Source: Xylophilus sp. GW821-FHT01B05 (GTDB lineage: Bacteria > Pseudomonadota > Gammaproteobacteria > Burkholderiales > Burkholderiaceae_C). Taken from it: DNA of 64,000 nucleotides. This document shows, piece after piece, positions 60,734 through 64,000 of this stretch. The notes beneath the pieces were generated by a model. The model saw only the letters and a list, made by a program, of their open reading frames with translations, searched no databases and had not been told where the DNA came from. Where the stretch lies: contig CP152408.1 in the NCBI GenBank assembly GCA_038961845.1, positions 3,348,001 to 3,412,000 of the forward strand, read 5' to 3'. The position numbers were made by a program, and so were the translations under genes. Each line of letters starts with the position of its first letter. Position 1 is the stretch's first letter.

Positions 60734-61975
60734 ATGTCCACGCCCACTTCTTCGTCGGCGCTGTCGCTGCACGACGGCCGCCCCTTTTTCGAAAAGGCCC
60801 TGGCCTACGGCCTGCAGCACGGCATCATCGACGCCGCCAAGCTGGAGGCCATAGGCACAGAGGCCCCCAAGGGCATCGTGCAGATTGCCCGCTACTTTGG
60901 CACCGAGTACCTGCGGCCCGAGCTGGAAAAGGCCCGCGAGCGCATCGTCAACCTGGTGAGCCTCTACCTGGAAGACAGCACCGACGGCGATCTGCACCAG
61001 GCCGCGCAATCGCTGCGCGAGCATTCGTTTTTGTCGCGCTCCAAGGGCGGATCGGACATGCTCAAGCGCCTGATCGCCATGCCTGAGAGCAGCCACTTCG
61101 GCATGTACGGCATTGCCGATGCAGAAACCCCGCTGCTGGCTCTGTGGTCCTTGCGCAGCCACACGGAGTACCGGGCCGAGCTGGCACGCCGCAGCCAGCT
61201 CGCACAGGCCATCAAGGCCGCCCTGTGGCTGGCCAAGCCCTTCGAACTGGATGCCGACGACCTGGAAGAAGCCGGGGCCGATGCGGAATCGGTGATTCGC
61301 ACCGGGCTGCTCATCCACGCACTGGCGCCGCAAAGCACCGAATGGCCCAACGCCGTGGCGTTCGAAAAGCTGTTTCTTGCCTTGCGCAAAAAGAAAACCG
61401 CAGCGCCCGTGCTGGCGCTGCCGCTGCATTTGCCCGAGCCCCTGCGCGAAGTGTGCGAATCCCTGCGCCAATCCGTTCTGGCGGATCTACCCAAGCTGCT
61501 GGACCCGGCCCAGGCCCTGCGCCCGTTGTTGCGCGCCAACGCCGCATTCCGGGGCCGCTACTTCCTGGTGGATGACCCGCTGGGCGAGCTGGACCACTAT
61601 CACCACGCCCTGGCCGAGGAAGAAGAGCCCCCGCAGCCCGCCAGCAAGACCTGGATCAAGCTCACCCAGGGCCATGACGACGAGCACTCGCTGCTCACCC
61701 TGTTCCTGTGCCTGGCCACCGGTGCGCCCAGGAAGACCCTGCTCACCGAGAAAACCGCTGCCAGCCTGGTGCGCAAGATCCGCAAAAGCGGCCTGCAGCC
61801 GGAACTGGCCCACGACTTCATCGGCAGCCATGCCCCCGGCGCCTTCCAGGAAGACTATCGGCGGATGTGGGCCAGCTTTGTGCAGGAGTCGGAAAAGACG
61901 CTGCGCAGCGACCTGGACTACCAGTTGCATGACGCCATGGCCCTGCTGCGCAGGGAATGCCACGTAAGCGCCTAG
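60734..61975 (+). CDS. uncharacterised protein, J-domain operon gene 4
   Basis: No family is recognised. A 413-residue helical cytoplasmic protein with SLREHSFLSRSKGGSDMLKR, MPESSHFGMYGIADAETPLL and a C-terminal TGAPRKTLLTEKTAASLVRKI segment. There is no signal peptide or membrane span. It starts 22 bp after gene 3 and is the last gene of the operon. The regular 4-gene order argues for joint action with a J-domain co-chaperone. Confidence 0.8.
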   Translation: MSTPTSSSALSLHDGRPFFEKALAYGLQHGIIDAAKLEAIGTEAPKGIVQIARYFGTEYLRPELEKARERIVNLVSLYLEDSTDGDLHQAAQSLREHSFLSRSKGGSDMLKRLIAMPESSHFGMYGIADAETPLLALWSLRSHTEYRAELARRSQLAQAIKAALWLAKPFELDADDLEEAGADAESVIRTGLLIHALAPQSTEWPNAVAFEKLFLALRKKKTAAPVLALPLHLPEPLREVCESLRQSVLADLPKLLDPAQALRPLLRANAAFRGRYFLVDDPLGELDHYHHALAEEEEPPQPASKTWIKLTQGHDDEHSLLTLFLCLATGAPRKTLLTEKTAASLVRKIRKSGLQPELAHDFIGSHAPGAFQEDYRRMWASFVQESEKTLRSDLDYQLHDAMALLRRECHVSA

Positions 61976-62031
61976 ATTTGCAACCTGCCCCGACAGGGAG
62001 TACTGTTTGCAAAGACCCAAGGAGGTTTGCC

Positions 62032-62172
62032 ATGTCAATCTACCTCTATCTCTCTATTGCGCTGTTGCTGGCGTGCGCAGCAGTACCACTGCTCGGCGCG
62101 GCAAAAGACTGGTTGCGCCAGCGCTCTTGGCAGCATGCCCACGATGCCGCCAAAACGCCGCCCCCCTGGTGA
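62032..62172 (+). CDS. 46-residue single-span membrane protein
   Basis: Below common annotation limits but well supported: AAGGAGG stands 7 bp before the ATG. The product MSIYLYLSIALLLACAAVPL... has one membrane helix (about residues 3-25) and a charged C-terminal tail RQRSWQHAHDAAKTPPPW. It may be a small membrane regulator; no function is proposed. Confidence 0.7.
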   Translation: MSIYLYLSIALLLACAAVPLLGAAKDWLRQRSWQHAHDAAKTPPPW

Positions 62173-62265
62173 TGCGCCCCACACTCAGTAAATGAGGGCA
62201 TCCGCCCTGGGGCGCTGCCGTGCGCCATGGAACAATCGTGTTCTTTGGCCGCCACTGGCAGCTTG

Positions 62266-63021
62266 ATGACACGCCCGATCCCCTGGCTTGATGCCCACAC
62301 CCCCTTTCCTGCAGCGGCCAGCGCCTGGGCTGAGGCAGATCCCGCCCCGGGGCTGCTGGCTGCTGGCGGAACACTGGAAGTGGCGCGTCTGCTGCAGGCC
62401 TATCGCAGTGGCATCTTTCCGTGGTTCAGTGCTGGCCAGCCCATCCTCTGGTGGAGCCCCAGTCCTCGCATGGTGCTACGGCCCGCTGCGTTCCGCCTGC
62501 ACCGCTCCCTGCGCAAGACGCTGCAGCGCTTCATGCTGCAGCCGGGCTGCGAGATCCGCATCGACCACGACTTTCCCGCCGTCATTGCCGCCTGTTCCGG
62601 CACCCCGCGCGAAGGGCAGCAAGGCACCTGGATCGTGCCGGAGATGGTGCAGGCCTACATCGCCCTACATGCCGCCGGCCACGCCCACAGCGTAGAGACC
62701 TGGATCGACGGGGAACTGGTTGGCGGCCTGTACTGCGTTGCCATCGGCCGCGCGGTCTTTGGTGAGTCCATGTTTGCCTGGCGCACCGACGCCTCCAAGA
62801 TCGCCCTGGCCGCACTCGTGGCGCTGTGCCGCCACCATGGCATCGGCATGGTGGATTGCCAGCAAAACACACGGCACCTGGCCTCATTGGGCGCCACCGA
62901 GATTGATCGGGCAGAGTTTCTGGACACGATGGCGAAGGCGGCGGCAGAACCCGCACCCACCTGGAGATTCGAGCCCGTATACTGGAATTCACTCCTCAGC
63001 CTCGTGCAGCCCGCCGCGTGA
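62266..63021 (+). CDS. aat: leucyl/phenylalanyl-tRNA-protein transferase
   Basis: A 251-residue enzyme adding Leu/Phe to N-terminal Arg/Lys of proteins, making them ClpAP substrates in the N-end rule. [40 protein letters not shown] and [19 protein letters not shown] are signature motifs. The ATG at 62266 ([15 protein letters not shown]) fits the family start; an in-frame ATG at 62227 would add a non-conserved tail. It overlaps bpt by 4 bp. Confidence 0.95.
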   Translation: MTRPIPWLDAHTPFPAAASAWAEADPAPGLLAAGGTLEVARLLQAYRSGIFPWFSAGQPILWWSPSPRMVLRPAAFRLHRSLRKTLQRFMLQPGCEIRIDHDFPAVIAACSGTPREGQQGTWIVPEMVQAYIALHAAGHAHSVETWIDGELVGGLYCVAIGRAVFGESMFAWRTDASKIALAALVALCRHHGIGMVDCQQNTRHLASLGATEIDRAEFLDTMAKAAAEPAPTWRFEPVYWNSLLSLVQPAA

Positions 63022-63776
63022 CGCACCTCAAGGATCTCCCGCTGCATGCCTTGCAGTTCTATGCAACGGCACCCTATCCCTGCAGCTACCTGCCGGACCG
63101 GCAGGCACGCTCCCAGGTGGCCACGCCCGGGCATCTGATCCACAACGACATCTACAGCGAACTGATCGCCAAGGGCTTCCGGCGCAGCGGCATGTTCACC
63201 TACCGGCCCTATTGCGACGGTTGCCGCGCCTGCCAGCCGTTGCGGGTGCTGGCTGACCACTTCAAGCCCGACCGCAGCCAGCGCCGCGCCTGGCAGCAGC
63301 ATGCCGGGCTACAGGCGCGCGTGCTCAAGCTCTGCTATGTGCCAGAGCACTACGAGCTCTATCTGCGCTACCAGAACGGCCGCCACGCGGGCGGCGGCAT
63401 GGACCACGACAGCATCGATCAATACACGCAGTTCTTGCTGCAGAGCCGGGTCAATTCGCGCCTGGTCGAATTCCGCGACACGCTGCCGGACGGCAGCGCG
63501 GGCGCCTTGCGCATGGTGTCCATCCTGGACATCGTGAACGACGGCCTGTCGGCCGTCTACACCTTCTACGCCCCCGAACCTGACACCAGCTACGGCACCT
63601 ATGGCGTGCTCTGGCAGATTGAGCAGGCGCGCCAATTAGGCCTGCCGCACGTCTATCTGGGCTACTGGATCGAGCAAAGCGCCAAGATGCGCTACAAGGC
63701 GCGCTTCAAGCCTTTTGAGCTGCTGATCGATGGGCGGTGGCGGCCTCCAGATATCGCTAACCCAGCGCAATCCTGA
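63018..63776 (+). CDS. bpt: arginyl-tRNA--protein transferase (leucyltransferase-type, Bpt)
   Basis: A 252-residue R-transferase-family enzyme. [36 protein letters not shown] (cysteines of the N-domain), and YVLG-like [20 protein letters not shown] in the GNAT-like C-domain are visible. In bacteria Bpt adds Leu to N-terminal Asp/Glu. It starts with GTG in a GTGA overlap with aat; together they form a two-gene N-end-rule operon. Confidence 0.95.
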   Translation: MTHLKDLPLHALQFYATAPYPCSYLPDRQARSQVATPGHLIHNDIYSELIAKGFRRSGMFTYRPYCDGCRACQPLRVLADHFKPDRSQRRAWQQHAGLQARVLKLCYVPEHYELYLRYQNGRHAGGGMDHDSIDQYTQFLLQSRVNSRLVEFRDTLPDGSAGALRMVSILDIVNDGLSAVYTFYAPEPDTSYGTYGVLWQIEQARQLGLPHVYLGYWIEQSAKMRYKARFKPFELLIDGRWRPPDIANPAQS

Positions 63777-63831
63777 AGCAGGATTACATTTCACAAGATA
63801 AAATCAAGAACCGTTGTCACAGACAGGTTCC

Positions 63832-64000
63832 ATGAAGAAGACAGACCCCAGCGTGCCCGCCACGCCCAGCGTTCAGGTGATCGAGCGCATGTTCGCTCTC
63901 ATCGACGTGCTGGCCTCCCGTGAAGACGCGATCTCGCTCAAGGAAATCAGCGAGCGCACGGGACTGCACCCCTCCACCACCCACCGCATCCTCAACGACC
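63832..64000 (+). CDS. IclR family transcriptional regulator, 3' end outside window
   Basis: Only the first 56 residues are seen: MKKTDPSVPATPSVQVIERM, then FALIDVLASREDAISLKEIS and ERTGLHPSTTHRILND, the winged-helix of an IclR regulator. It is closest in layout to regulators of aromatic or aliphatic acid use, but the target is not visible. The effector domain lies beyond the window. Confidence 0.9.
   Translation, partial: MKKTDPSVPATPSVQVIERMFALIDVLASREDAISLKEISERTGLHPSTTHRILND

Overview
The window is high-GC DNA from a betaproteobacterium, most likely a member of the Comamonadaceae (Burkholderiales). The grounds are the IclR-type pobR/pobA pair, the cysI-DUF934-cysH-cysD-cysN order, the ssu/met gene content, and many copies of a short dispersed palindromic repeat (core AGCCCAGG...CCTGGGCT) that is typical of that family. 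No species is claimed.

Layout. 1-5.0 kb: the end of an acyl-CoA beta-oxidation cluster (3-hydroxyacyl-CoA dehydrogenase, enoyl-CoA hydratase, Crp/Fnr regulator, phosphotransferase-like protein, glutathione transferase). 5-7.8 kb: small proteins, a flavodoxin, tRNA-Arg(TCT) and tRNA-Pro(TGG). 7.8-9.9 kb: pobR/pobA with a shared operator region. 10-12.4 kb: a FetAB-like exporter and a double-domain methylglyoxal synthase. 12.5-16.8 kb: a FecI/FecR/FecA-type iron-signalling set with two matching ECF-type promoters. 16.9-30.2 kb: a CaiB-type CoA transferase, a DMT exporter, then a long minus-strand sulfur block (metQIN-mop, metY, ssu genes with two SsuA proteins, ssuE, sbp). 30.3-32.6 kb: yggX and mnmC. 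32.6-39.7 kb: one eight-gene minus-strand operon for membrane-lipid modification (two Cfa-type methyltransferases, a FAD oxidoreductase, DUF1365, DUF1295, DUF2878, DUF6134, DUF2177). 40-47.6 kb: sulfate assimilation (TSUP transporter, cysI, DUF934, cysH, cysD, cysN), then fdxA and a ferredoxin-NADP reductase.

47.6-56.1 kb is an accessory region, visibly more A/T-rich except for the IS. It holds a palindromic operator, a two-gene module (coiled coil-HTH-ImmA/IrrE metallopeptidase plus a beta-family protein), a C-terminally truncated integron integrase, and a cassette array with three recognisable attC sites and four cassette genes. One cassette carries a DUF5343-like gene with a HEPN/DUF4145-like gene. 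The array ends at an intact IS66-family element with a perfect 8-bp target duplication. The module next to the broken integrase and the two-gene cassette are the best candidates for undescribed systems, probably in phage defence or toxin-antitoxin biology; this is inference.

56.3-64 kb returns to core-type DNA: a TPP riboswitch ahead of a TonB-dependent receptor, two tRNA-Asn(GTT) genes, a four-gene operon that starts with a J-domain protein and continues with three uncharacterised proteins, a 46-residue membrane peptide, the two N-end-rule transferases aat and bpt, and the start of an IclR regulator. The two dispersed repeat families repeatedly touch gene expression signals: they form terminators, separate cysD from cysN, encode part of the CysN N-terminus and the TonB receptor signal peptide, and lie across the mnmC start.
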